Origin: a bacterium
GTDB taxonomy: Bacteria; Krumholzibacteriota; Krumholzibacteriia; LZORAL124-64-63
Length of the DNA: 64,000 nt
Direction: 5' to 3'
NCBI GenBank assembly: GCA_024231905.1
Contig: JAAEQC010000031.1
Coordinates: forward strand, 1 to 64,000
The position numbers and the translations under genes were made by a program. A model generated the notes under the pieces. That model saw nothing but the letters and a program-made list of their open reading frames with translations, was not told the DNA's origin and searched no databases. Of this stretch, positions 33,331 to 41,533 are shown piece by piece. Position 1 is the first letter of the stretch. Every line of letters starts with the position of its first letter.

Positions 33331-34812
33331 TCAGCCCGCGGACTCGGCCTTCGGCCCCTTGGGCTTGGGTTTGGCGTTCCAGACGCGCGATGCCAACAGC
33401 AACCCGATCACGGCCATGGGAATCATGGAAATGGGCCAGGCTTGCCAGTTGGACGGTTCCGTTGCAGGGCCAGTGAAATGGCCCGCTTCGTCGAGCTGCA
33501 GCTTGGGCAGGAGGATGGAGTAGATGCCCGACATGAAAGCCGTACCAAGATAAACGAACCCGTCGATGATGCCCACGGCGATGCCCACGTTCTTGGAGCC
33601 ACCGAAATCCATGCTCGCCGTACCCGAGAGCATGCCGTGGACGCCGATGACGGCCATGGACATGATGACCACGAGCCAACCCACGATGGGTGTCGTGTAG
33701 GTGAAGGTCAGGACGATGGCACTCACCAGCATCACGCCATAGAGGAATCCCGCCACCGGTCCGCGCCGGGACTGGAAGAGGTGGTCGCTGATGGTGCCGG
33801 CCATCACGCCTCCGGTGATGCCGGCCACACACAGGAGCATACCCCAGTTCTCATTCACGAAACTGGACTTCAGGCCCAGGATCGCGTCGGTCTGCTTGGC
33901 GAAGGAACCGTACCACTGCATGATGGCCTGCCGCAGGAAGCCGCTGCAGAACTCGATACCGGCGATGGTCATGACGATGGGGTTGCGGAGCATGAGCTTG
34001 AAGACGGCGACCGCCTTCAGCTGCGGACCCTTGTCGCCGGCGGAGGCGTCCCCCGTGTGGAAGTCCTCGAAACCCGCGTCGCCGGGCCGGTTGCGCACCA
34101 CGAAGATGTCGATGACCAGAAAGATTCCCAGCAACAGCGCCGGCATGAAGAATACCCACACCAGGCCCATGCCCTTGAGGATCATGCCACCCAGGTCGAA
34201 GGCGAAGTAGATGCCTAGGGAGATCAGGATGCCGAAGATGGCGCCGAAGACACCCCGCTCGCGCACGTGGAACCAGGGGGCGTTGATCTTGACGATGGCC
34301 ACCGCCCCGAAACTCTGGAAATACATGTTCGCGGCGTAGAGAATCGAGAACACGGGCACGAAGTTGTCGGCCAGGAAGACCGACCCGGGGCCGTGGCGCA
34401 GCAGCGACAGGGAAGCCAAGCCCATGATGGCGTTCATGACCAGCGCGCCCGAAGCACCGGTCAGGATCGAGAAGCGTCCGCCCATGCGGTCGGTGAGCGG
34501 TCCGTTGATGAGGAACGAGATGCCATAGACGATGGTGCCCCACATAAAGATCAAGCCGAAGTCGGCGTTGCCCATGAGCGGGTTGCCGTCGCCCCCGGAG
34601 ATCTCCTCGAAAGCGTACTGGCTGACCTTGAGGTTGTAGCGGCCCATATAGAGAAAAGCGTAAGTCAGGCCCAATGGGAGCCAGTTCCAAATCCGTCGGC
34701 GCTTGAACGCCTTGCCGTGGCCTACGTCCACCGAGGGCAGGCGGTAGAAGACTCCGACCACAACGACCAGCAGAATCAGCACGGGAATGAACTCGTTCAG
34801 CCACTCGGGCAT
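33331..34812 (-). CDS. MFS transporter of the OPA (GlpT/UhpT-like) type
   Basis: A 493-residue inner-membrane protein with about 12 hydrophobic segments and a cytoplasmic loop in the middle rich in charged residues (R-N-R-P-G-D-A-G-F-E-D). The Y-M-G-R-Y-N-L motif in the first helix and N-G-P-L-T-D-R-M-G-G-R in loop 2-3 match organophosphate:phosphate antiporters. The tail K-P-K-P-K-G is cytoplasmic. With the adjacent TonB receptor it could form an uptake pathway for a sugar-phosphate-like or other anionic ligand. No glp or uhp genes are nearby. Confidence 0.83.
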   Translation of the reverse strand: MPEWLNEFIPVLILLVVVVGVFYRLPSVDVGHGKAFKRRRIWNWLPLGLTYAFLYMGRYNLKVSQYAFEEISGGDGNPLMGNADFGLIFMWGTIVYGISFLINGPLTDRMGGRFSILTGASGALVMNAIMGLASLSLLRHGPGSVFLADNFVPVFSILYAANMYFQSFGAVAIVKINAPWFHVRERGVFGAIFGILISLGIYFAFDLGGMILKGMGLVWVFFMPALLLGIFLVIDIFVVRNRPGDAGFEDFHTGDASAGDKGPQLKAVAVFKLMLRNPIVMTIAGIEFCSGFLRQAIMQWYGSFAKQTDAILGLKSSFVNENWGMLLCVAGITGGVMAGTISDHLFQSRRGPVAGFLYGVMLVSAIVLTFTYTTPIVGWLVVIMSMAVIGVHGMLSGTASMDFGGSKNVGIAVGIIDGFVYLGTAFMSGIYSILLPKLQLDEAGHFTGPATEPSNWQAWPISMIPMAVIGLLLASRVWNAKPKPKGPKAESAG

Positions 34813-34913
34813 AGGCCACGCTCCTGGACAGGGGCCCCTTGTCGGAGGGGCCCGTGCTTTCTCGATCTAGGGCCGTTGAAGATACTCTTTTCGGGCGGTG
34901 CGATCCACCGGAA

Positions 34914-37193
34914 TCAACCCTGCCGTCGCACCACCACCAGGGTGATGTCGTCACTCTGTTCCACGCCCTCGGTGTGCTCGGCCACGGCGGTAAGGATGGC
35001 CTCCTTGATGCCCACGGCCGGCAGATGGGCGTGGCGGCGGACCACGCTCATGAGGGCGTCCTCGCCGAACATGGCCTCCGGGTCGTTCTCCTCCACCGAC
35101 GGGCCGACGGCCTCGGTGATACCATCCGTGAAGAGGACCACGATTTCACCCGGAGCCAGTGTGATCTTCTCCTGGCCGTAGTCCTGCCCTTGCAGCATGC
35201 CCAGCAGGAGTCCCCCCTTCTGGAGTTCGGCGAAGTCGCCGTTCTCCCGCAGCACCAAGGGCGGGTTGTGGCCGGCGTTGGTGCAGGTGAGGGTGGCCTC
35301 GGTCGTATCGAGAACCCCGTAGAAGAAGGTGGCGAACATGTGGGGGTCGGTGGACGCTACCAGCAGGTCGTTCACCCGTTTGACCACCCCGGACACGCTG
35401 CTGGGATGGATGACCTGGCCGTGGAGACTCGCCTGGAGGTTGGCCATGAGCAGGGCCGCGGGCATGCCCTTGCCCGAAACGTCGGCGATGGCCAGGCCGA
35501 TGCGGCCGTCGTCCTGCAGGAGGAAGTCGAAATAGTCGCCGCCGATCTCGCGGCTGGGGATGCTGGCGCCGGCGACCTCGAAACCCGCCAGGGTGGGCGG
35601 GGCGTCGGGCAGGAGGCGCTCCTGGATGGCGCGGGCCGTTTCCAATTCGCGGGTCAGGCGTTCCCGGGCCAGGGCGTCTTCGCGCCCCTGGCGCACGGTG
35701 CGGGTCATCTCGTTGAAGCTGCCGGCCAGGTCCCCGAATTCGTCTTCGTTGGGCAGGTCGATGGTGGTGTCCAGATCGCCGGCCGCCACGGCGCGGGTGC
35801 CCCGGTCCAGATGATGGACAGCCGCCACGATACCCTCGCTGATGCGCACGCCGAAGAAGAGGGCGAAGGACTCGACCACGAGGAAGAGGAAGACAGCCAG
35901 GCCGAAGACCACCACGACGACAACGTTGAGATTGTTCTCGCCGCCGACGAACTCGTCCCAGAGGTCGGTCCAGCCCACCTTCAGGTTGATGAAGCCGCCG
36001 CTCTCCATGAGACGGTCGTCCGACGGCTGCAGAACTCGCAGCAGGGAACTGCCGAAAACCCGCCAGTCGTCCCAGAAGCCCGGGTCGGCGCTCACGTCGC
36101 GGTAGACCACCCGCCGGGCATGGTAACGAGGTACGGAAGGCCGGTCGTTCTCCCCGATCGTAAAGCCCTCGCCGTCGTGGCCCAGGAATCGCAAGACCAC
36201 ACCGGCCCGGAGCATACCCGAAAGGCGCAGCAGGGGTTTCTCGCCCAGGAGCCACCCCTCGGCTGTGACTTCGGGGGTGCCCAGGCGGCGCCAGCGCACG
36301 AGCCACACGTCGCCTTCGGCCAGGAACCAGGTGGTCGAATCGGTGACCGCGGTATCGGAAGAGGCGAGATGGGGAGCGACAGCCGCAGGCCAAGCGGGCG
36401 CCGGCAACACGGTGCAATCGTCGCGGGCGGGCGCCGTGGCGGGCCAGGTGAAGACCGTGTCGAAGACGGCCGGGGCCAGATCCACGCCGGCGATGGCAGT
36501 TTCGCGCCAGGTTTCCAGGACCCGGGAGGCGCGCGCGGCCCGGGCGCCGCCCAGACCGCCATAAAGGGTGAGTGCGCCCAGGAGACTGAGGACCAGGAGC
36601 GGCACGAAACCGATGAGAATGGCGGCGATGGTCAGCTTGGGGCGCAGCCGCAGGAAGTGCAGACGCATGCGTACGGCCAGGTTGAACAGGGACCAGATCC
36701 AGAAGGCGAAGAGGGAGCCCAGGGCCCAGGTGCCCAGGTCGCGGAGCCCAGCCATGATGCCTGTGAGCTCTTCGCCGGCGCGGAAGCCGCTTGCCAGCAC
36801 GAGCATGACCAGGGCCACGATGCCCAGACCGAAGCCCACGGCCCGGCGCCGGGCGCTCACGTGCCGCCAGGTATGCAGGGTGCGGACCACCATCATGGCG
36901 GCAGTCATGGTGACGGCGCCGATGACACCGCCGGTACCGGCCCAGCCGGCCAGCGCCCCCGCCCCGAGGACCAACGCCAGCCAGAACCAGCGCCCCCATG
37001 TGTCGAGCATGACGAAGGCGACGACGATGGCCCACGACGCCGTCAAGAAAACGAAGCAGAAGACCGCGGGCAGCTGGTCGCTCTGGTCGGCGCCGTAAAT
37101 GCCGCCGGTCACCGCAGCCAGGAGCAGCAGGGCCAGGGAGGCGAGAATCCAGCGCCAGGCCTTGCGGCCGGTTGTCGTCTGCAGAGTCGTCAC
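34914..37193 (-). CDS. Membrane SpoIIE/PP2C-type phosphatase with HAMP
   Basis: A 759-residue sensor phosphatase. The N-terminal 190 residues have about six to seven membrane helices. A large region (about 260-440), probably extracytoplasmic, has no family I recognise, and another helix (V-V-V-V-V-V-F-G-L-A-V-F) follows near 450. A HAMP-like linker (about 480-530) precedes a SpoIIE phosphatase domain with S-R-E-I-G-G-D-Y-F-D-F, I-A-D-V-S-G-K-G-M, N-A-G-H-N-P and L-F-T-D-G-I-T-E. Such RsbU/SpoIIE proteins dephosphorylate anti-sigma-factor antagonists. No antagonist or anti-sigma kinase gene is adjacent. GTG at 37193 overlaps the MBL gene stop. Confidence 0.9.
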   Translation of the reverse strand: MTTLQTTTGRKAWRWILASLALLLLAAVTGGIYGADQSDQLPAVFCFVFLTASWAIVVAFVMLDTWGRWFWLALVLGAGALAGWAGTGGVIGAVTMTAAMMVVRTLHTWRHVSARRRAVGFGLGIVALVMLVLASGFRAGEELTGIMAGLRDLGTWALGSLFAFWIWSLFNLAVRMRLHFLRLRPKLTIAAILIGFVPLLVLSLLGALTLYGGLGGARAARASRVLETWRETAIAGVDLAPAVFDTVFTWPATAPARDDCTVLPAPAWPAAVAPHLASSDTAVTDSTTWFLAEGDVWLVRWRRLGTPEVTAEGWLLGEKPLLRLSGMLRAGVVLRFLGHDGEGFTIGENDRPSVPRYHARRVVYRDVSADPGFWDDWRVFGSSLLRVLQPSDDRLMESGGFINLKVGWTDLWDEFVGGENNLNVVVVVVFGLAVFLFLVVESFALFFGVRISEGIVAAVHHLDRGTRAVAAGDLDTTIDLPNEDEFGDLAGSFNEMTRTVRQGREDALARERLTRELETARAIQERLLPDAPPTLAGFEVAGASIPSREIGGDYFDFLLQDDGRIGLAIADVSGKGMPAALLMANLQASLHGQVIHPSSVSGVVKRVNDLLVASTDPHMFATFFYGVLDTTEATLTCTNAGHNPPLVLRENGDFAELQKGGLLLGMLQGQDYGQEKITLAPGEIVVLFTDGITEAVGPSVEENDPEAMFGEDALMSVVRRHAHLPAVGIKEAILTAVAEHTEGVEQSDDITLVVVRRQG

Positions 37194-37873
37194 CGGATCC
37201 CGTGCTCCTTCTTGTAGGCCGCCCAGTTCTCCTTGAGATGGACGAAGGCGGCGAAGTCGCCGGCGAGGAAGGGATTATGGTGCCGCTCGTGCCCGATGGT
37301 CGAATGGGGCATGGATCCTTCGCCGCCGTAGTAGTCGTGCCCCGGTAGGACGAGCGTGTCGTCGGGAAGTTGCAGGATCCGTTGCAGGGAATCCCATTCC
37401 TGCTCGGCCGAGGAGCCGGGGAAGTAGTCGCCGGAGCCCCCCACCTTGCCGCAGAAAAGCAGGTCGCCGGTGACCAGGTGGCCCGCGGCCAGGAAGCAGA
37501 AATGGTCCGGAGCGTGGCCCGGGGTGGCCAGGGTGTCGATGGCCAGCTCCCCCACCTGGACAGCGCCGCCGTCGGTGAAGGCGCCGGCTTCCAGGTCGCC
37601 GCCGGCGCGGCCAGCCAGGATTCGCGCGCCGGTGAGGGCGGAGAGTTCCCGGGCTGCGCCGGTGTGGTCGCCGTGGCCGTGGGTAATGAGGATGGCCGTG
37701 ACCTCGAGGTCCGCGTCCTTGGCCGCGTGGTGGAAGCCCGGGGCGTCGTAGCCCGGGTCGACGGCGGCTGCTTGGCCCGTGACCGGGTCGCCCAGGAGGT
37801 AGTGGAGGTTGCGGTCGCCGCCCAGGTGGAGTTGGAGGCAGCGGAGTTTGGGGTTGCCGAGTTCGTTGGTCAT
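37190..37873 (-). CDS. Metallo-beta-lactamase-fold hydrolase (glyoxalase II-like)
   Basis: A 227-residue MBL-fold protein. The zinc motif T-H-G-H-G-D-H is near residue 64, with G-H-A-P-D-H and the bridging D in V-T-G-D-L-L-F. The C-terminal P-G-H-D-Y-Y-G-G segment fits glyoxalase II or persulfide dioxygenase relatives. It probably hydrolyses a thioester such as S-lactoylglutathione or a related thiol ester. It is translationally coupled to the phosphatase gene downstream by a GTGA overlap. The 133-base gap after 37873 holds no recognised feature. Confidence 0.87.
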   Translation of the reverse strand: MTNELGNPKLRCLQLHLGGDRNLHYLLGDPVTGQAAAVDPGYDAPGFHHAAKDADLEVTAILITHGHGDHTGAARELSALTGARILAGRAGGDLEAGAFTDGGAVQVGELAIDTLATPGHAPDHFCFLAAGHLVTGDLLFCGKVGGSGDYFPGSSAEQEWDSLQRILQLPDDTLVLPGHDYYGGEGSMPHSTIGHERHHNPFLAGDFAAFVHLKENWAAYKKEHGIR

Positions 37874-38006
37874 GGGTTCTCCCCTGGGCGGGTGGACGGC
37901 CGAGGCTCATCCTACCGTCCCTGGTGTGCGCCCCCAAGCCCGAACTTGCTACGACCACGGCGCGCGGTTACCGTGAGGTCTCTTCACCGCCATCCGGAGA
38001 GGTAGT

Positions 38007-38666
38007 ATGAGCCACGACATCGACCCCGCCGCCCTCGTCCCGACCACCTGGGCCGAAATCTCCCCCGTACTGACGGACGTCATCGGCCGCTGGCACGAGT
38101 CCGAAGGCCGCATCGACGGCTGGGAGTCCACCTTGAAAGTGTTGCCCGCCTCCCGTCCGGCCCGCTGGGCCGCCCAGGTGGAGCGCCTGCAGCTCATCAA
38201 CACCTTCCAGTGGCACGAGGAGGACAAGAGCCGGGACATTGGGGCCGACGACGCCATCCAGGCCGCGGTCAAGCGCTCCATCGACGCCTCCAACCGCCGC
38301 CGCGTCCAGGCCGTGGACAAGCTGGACGACATGATCTTCGCCGGTCTGATCGCCGCCGGCTCGGTCGACGCGACCGCGCCCCTGAACAGCGAGTCCCCCG
38401 GCAGCATCATCGACCGCCTGTCGGTCCTGGCCCTCAAGATCTACCACATCACAGAGGCCCGCGACGCCCTCCAGGGTGAAAACGCAGCGGCCATGGACCG
38501 GCGCCTGACCGGTCTGGCCGAGCAATACGATGATCTGGGTGGCTGCCTGGACTCCCTCCTCGAGGGCATCCGGGCGGGCAAGGTGGGCCTGAAGCTCTAC
38601 CGGCAAGTGAAGGTCTACAAGGAATCCGGCACCGGCGCTCTCAAGGCCGATCTCGAAGAAAGCTAG
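38007..38666 (+). CDS. DUF4254 domain protein
   Basis: A 219-residue helical protein matching DUF4254 by its landmarks: W-H-E-E-D-K-S-R-D near residue 71, I-D-A-S-N-R-R-R and the highly conserved N-S-E-S-P-G-S-I-I-D-R-L-S followed by L-A-L-K-I-Y-H. The family is often found near lipopolysaccharide genes, but no biochemical role is settled. It has a GAGAGG site before the ATG. Its stop codon lies in a CTAG shared with the stop of the convergent gene. Confidence 0.85.
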   Translation: MSHDIDPAALVPTTWAEISPVLTDVIGRWHESEGRIDGWESTLKVLPASRPARWAAQVERLQLINTFQWHEEDKSRDIGADDAIQAAVKRSIDASNRRRVQAVDKLDDMIFAGLIAAGSVDATAPLNSESPGSIIDRLSVLALKIYHITEARDALQGENAAAMDRRLTGLAEQYDDLGGCLDSLLEGIRAGKVGLKLYRQVKVYKESGTGALKADLEES

Positions 38667-39205
38667 TAGCGCCGGGGACCATCGTAGAACTCGGCGTGAA
38701 GAGCGCTCCACGAACCGTCCCCCGGCACGATCATCTGCAAGGGCATGTCGTTGAAGCGGACATCCTCCCCCTCGCAATCCTCAGCGAAGCCGAACGAACC
38801 CGCCGCCCACAGGTAGTTCCCCGGTCCCGGGGCCCGCAGGCGCACCTGCAGGGTGGCCAGCCAGATGGCGTCGTCATTTCTGCAAGCGGGCAACCGCGAG
38901 ACGACCCCCGCGATGGGGTTGCCCGAGTGCTGCAATTCCGGGTTGTAGGTCACATTGATCAGTTCGAGGCTGGCGCCGCAGCAGGCCTGGTAGACGACCC
39001 AGCGGAGCGCCGTGAGGGGCTGATCCAGGGATTCGCCGTCCTCGCCGCCGAATGCACAGGCGTGGATGGTGAAGATCTCGTTTTCCGGGGCGGAGACCTG
39101 GTCCACGTAGCTTTCCTTCGAGGCCGACAGGCCGATCATCGGCAGGCCTGCCTGGACCGGCATCGCCAGAACCATCAACACGACCGCCAAGACGTATCTC
39201 TTCAA
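38663..39205 (-). CDS. Secreted hypothetical protein, distant relative of the KALYR paralogs
   Basis: A 180-residue protein with a clean signal peptide (M-K-R-Y-V-L-A-V, cleavage near V-Q-A-G). The mature part contains five cysteines, including an unusual adjacent pair in Q-A-C-C-G-A-S. It ends in G-S-W-S-A-L-H-A-E-F-Y, reminiscent of the S-W-S-E-L-K-A-L-Y-R tail at 31308, and has a similar placement of L-A-T-L-Q-V-R-L. The fold is probably beta-rich. Function unknown. Expression may start at 39261-39288. Confidence 0.8.
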   Translation of the reverse strand: MKRYVLAVVLMVLAMPVQAGLPMIGLSASKESYVDQVSAPENEIFTIHACAFGGEDGESLDQPLTALRWVVYQACCGASLELINVTYNPELQHSGNPIAGVVSRLPACRNDDAIWLATLQVRLRAPGPGNYLWAAGSFGFAEDCEGEDVRFNDMPLQMIVPGDGSWSALHAEFYDGPRRY

Positions 39206-39260
39206 GGACGCTCCTCCCGGAGTACCCGGAACCGCGATTCATTCGAGACTTGTTTAATCC

Positions 39261-39288
39261 AGTTTAAGAACGGCAGCGGGCGCCGCAA
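39261..39288 (-). promoter_or_regulatory. Possible promoter of the secreted protein at 38663-39205
   Basis: On the minus strand TTGCGG (4 of 6), a 16-nt spacer and TAAACT (4 of 6). The leader would be about 50 nt. The segment 39206-39275 is less GC-rich than its surroundings. Confidence 0.4.
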
Positions 39289-39300
39289 GGGAGAAGTGGA

Positions 39301-40032
39301 TCAATCCTGCAGGAGGGCGGCGGCCCGGCGCCAGTCGTCGTCGCCGGTGACCTTCCAGTTGGCAGGGTCCCCGGGAACCACCACCGGGAGCGTCCCGCGC
39401 TCGGCCAGCAAGCGGCCGTCGTCAGTGAAGTCGAGCCCTTCGGCGGCGGCCCAGCGGTGGGCGGCCAAGAAGGCGTTCCAGCGGAAGACCTGGGGCGTCT
39501 GGACCGCCAGCAGGCGAGCCCGCTCCAGGTAGATGACCGGCGAGGCGGGATCGTCGTCGTTGCGCACAATGGTGTCGGCCACGGGTACGCCGGGAACGGC
39601 GGCGCCGTGCTCGTGGGCAGCGACTGCCAGGGCATCCAGCAGGGCGGCGGAAGCGAAGGGACGGGCCGCGTCGTGGACCGCCACCAGATCGTCCGGCGCG
39701 GGCGCGTACTCGGCCGCCGCCAGGGTCTCGGCGGCGTTGCAGGTGGACGCCGTGCGGGTCTCCCCCGCGTCGGCCAGCTCCCAGGGCACGTCGCGAGGCG
39801 CCAGCAACGGTCGCAAGGCCGCCGTGGCCTCCTTGCGCCAGGCGGTGGGCACGGTGACCGTCACCGATACCGGCGCCGCGGCGCCGGCCAGGAAACTCTC
39901 CAGGCTCACCGCCAGCAGCATGCCGTGGCCCGTGGCCCGGAACTGCTTGGGCGCCATGCCAGCACCACCGGCGCGCAGGCCCTTGCCGCCCGCCAGCTGG
40001 AGCAGGTGCAGAGAAGGCAGGTCAGTCCCCAT
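39301..40032 (-). CDS. ispD: 2-C-methyl-D-erythritol 4-phosphate cytidylyltransferase
   Basis: Third step of the MEP pathway: CTP plus MEP gives CDP-ME. The 243-residue protein has the nucleotidyltransferase loop A-G-G-K-G-L-R-A-G with P-K-Q-F, the V-H-D-A-A-R-P-F motif and T-P-Q-V-F. The start at ATG 40032 lies inside the end of radA (11-base overlap), a coupling often seen for ispD. The first residues M-G-T-D-L-P-S lead straight into the loop, so the length is normal. Confidence 0.93.
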   Translation of the reverse strand: MGTDLPSLHLLQLAGGKGLRAGGAGMAPKQFRATGHGMLLAVSLESFLAGAAAPVSVTVTVPTAWRKEATAALRPLLAPRDVPWELADAGETRTASTCNAAETLAAAEYAPAPDDLVAVHDAARPFASAALLDALAVAAHEHGAAVPGVPVADTIVRNDDDPASPVIYLERARLLAVQTPQVFRWNAFLAAHRWAAAEGLDFTDDGRLLAERGTLPVVVPGDPANWKVTGDDDWRRAAALLQD

Positions 40033-41512
40033 GCCGGGCCTCCCGGGCCTGATCGCCGCCGGAACCGGGCATGAGAGCCAGGGCCACGGCCCCCTCCACG
40101 CTCTCGACAGTGACCAATTCGAGTCCCTCGGGATTGTCGCCGTCACCGCCGGCCAGGACGGCGCGCTTGAACCCGTGGCGGGCCGCTTCGCGCAGCCGCG
40201 CCGCCCGGTCACTCACCTGTCGGACCTCGCCCGTGAGACCCACCTCGCCCAGGACGAGAGTGTCCGCGGGCACGGGTTTCTCACGGAGGGACGAGGCCAG
40301 GGCGGCCATGATGGCCAGGTCGGCGCCCGGATCCTCCAGGCGGCCGCCGCCGGCCACCTTGACGAAGATGTCGCAGCCGGCGATGTCCAGTCCCGCCCGT
40401 TTTTCGAGGATGGCCGCCAGGAGCGCCACGCGCTTGGCGTCCACTCCCTGGACCACCCGCTGGGGCGTGCCGTAGCGAGAGACCGAGACCAGGGCCTGGA
40501 CCTCCACCAGGAAGGTGCGCGAGCCGTTCTTCACCGCACACACGGCCGACCCGGGCTCGGTGCCCCGGCGGCCGCTCAGGAACAGCACGCCGGCCTCGTC
40601 CACGGGGACCAGACCCTCGCGGCGCATCTCCATGACGGCCAGCTCGCCGGTGGTGCCGAAGCGGTTCTTCACCGCGCGCACCATGCGGATGGCACCGCCG
40701 CCCGAGCCCTCGAAGTACAGCACCGTGTCGACCATATGTTCGAGGAGCTTGGGACCGGCCAGGTCGCCGCTCTTGGTCACGTGGCCCACCAGGAATACCG
40801 GACAACCGGTCTGTCGCGCGAAATCCGCCAGCACGCCGCCGCAGAAGCGGATCTGGCTCGGAGATCCCGGGTAGGCGTCCACGTGCTCGCTGTGGAGGGT
40901 CTGGATGGAGTCGGCGATGACCACGCAGGGGGTGTCCTCGCCGGCGACCTCGCGCTCTTCGCGCAGGCTCTCCACGAGGCTCTCCAGGTGCACTTCGGCC
41001 AGGAGGGAGAAGCCGTTCTCGGCGTCGGGCTCAAAGCCCAGGCGCTCGGCGCGCATGCGGATCTGGGCCGGGGATTCTTCGCCCGCCACATAGACCACGC
41101 GCACGCCCTGGCGCACCCACCACAGGGCCAGTCCCGTCAGCAGGGTCGACTTGCCCACGCCGGGCTCGCCACCCAGGAGGATCACCGAGCCCTCCACCAG
41201 GCCGCCGCCCAGGACCCGCGCCACCTCTTCCGGGGCCACGGGCAGACGCCGCTGTTCGGCCGACGCCACCCGGGCCAGGGGCACCGGTTTGCCTGTGCCG
41301 CGCACGCCCTCGCCGAAGCCCACGGCACCCTTGGCCTTGGCTGGCCCACCGGCGCTGAAGCCGCGGGCGCCTTTGTTCTTGCCACCGCCGGCCAGGGCGA
41401 TCTTCACCTCGGCCAGGGTGTTCCAGGATCCACAACCGGGGCAACGCCCCAGCCAGCGCAGTTCCTCGTGGCCGCAGTCGGTGCAGCAGAAACGGGTGTT
41501 GGTCTTGGCCAT
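40022..41512 (-). CDS. radA: DNA repair protein RadA
   Basis: A 496-residue RecA-like ATPase that helps branch migration during recombination. A C4 zinc finger (C-T-D-C-G ... C-P-G-C-G) opens the protein. The Walker A is G-G-E-P-G-V-G-K-S-T near residue 115, followed by the RadA-specific K-N-R-F-G motif near 285 and a C-terminal Lon-like domain. A Gly/Ala/Lys-rich linker (about 40-65) is longer than usual. The subtilase gene lies upstream on the same strand after 21 bases. Confidence 0.97.
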   Translation of the reverse strand: MAKTNTRFCCTDCGHEELRWLGRCPGCGSWNTLAEVKIALAGGGKNKGARGFSAGGPAKAKGAVGFGEGVRGTGKPVPLARVASAEQRRLPVAPEEVARVLGGGLVEGSVILLGGEPGVGKSTLLTGLALWWVRQGVRVVYVAGEESPAQIRMRAERLGFEPDAENGFSLLAEVHLESLVESLREEREVAGEDTPCVVIADSIQTLHSEHVDAYPGSPSQIRFCGGVLADFARQTGCPVFLVGHVTKSGDLAGPKLLEHMVDTVLYFEGSGGGAIRMVRAVKNRFGTTGELAVMEMRREGLVPVDEAGVLFLSGRRGTEPGSAVCAVKNGSRTFLVEVQALVSVSRYGTPQRVVQGVDAKRVALLAAILEKRAGLDIAGCDIFVKVAGGGRLEDPGADLAIMAALASSLREKPVPADTLVLGEVGLTGEVRQVSDRAARLREAARHGFKRAVLAGGDGDNPEGLELVTVESVEGAVALALMPGSGGDQAREARHGD

Positions 41513-41533
41513 GTCGACTCTCGGAATTGGTGG

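Noticed and set aside
34832-34853. A terminator between the phosphatase and MFS genes
   Set aside because: The hairpin GGGCCCCT/AGGGGCCC has no T-run in the direction of transcription (minus strand) and sits close to the MFS ribosome binding site.
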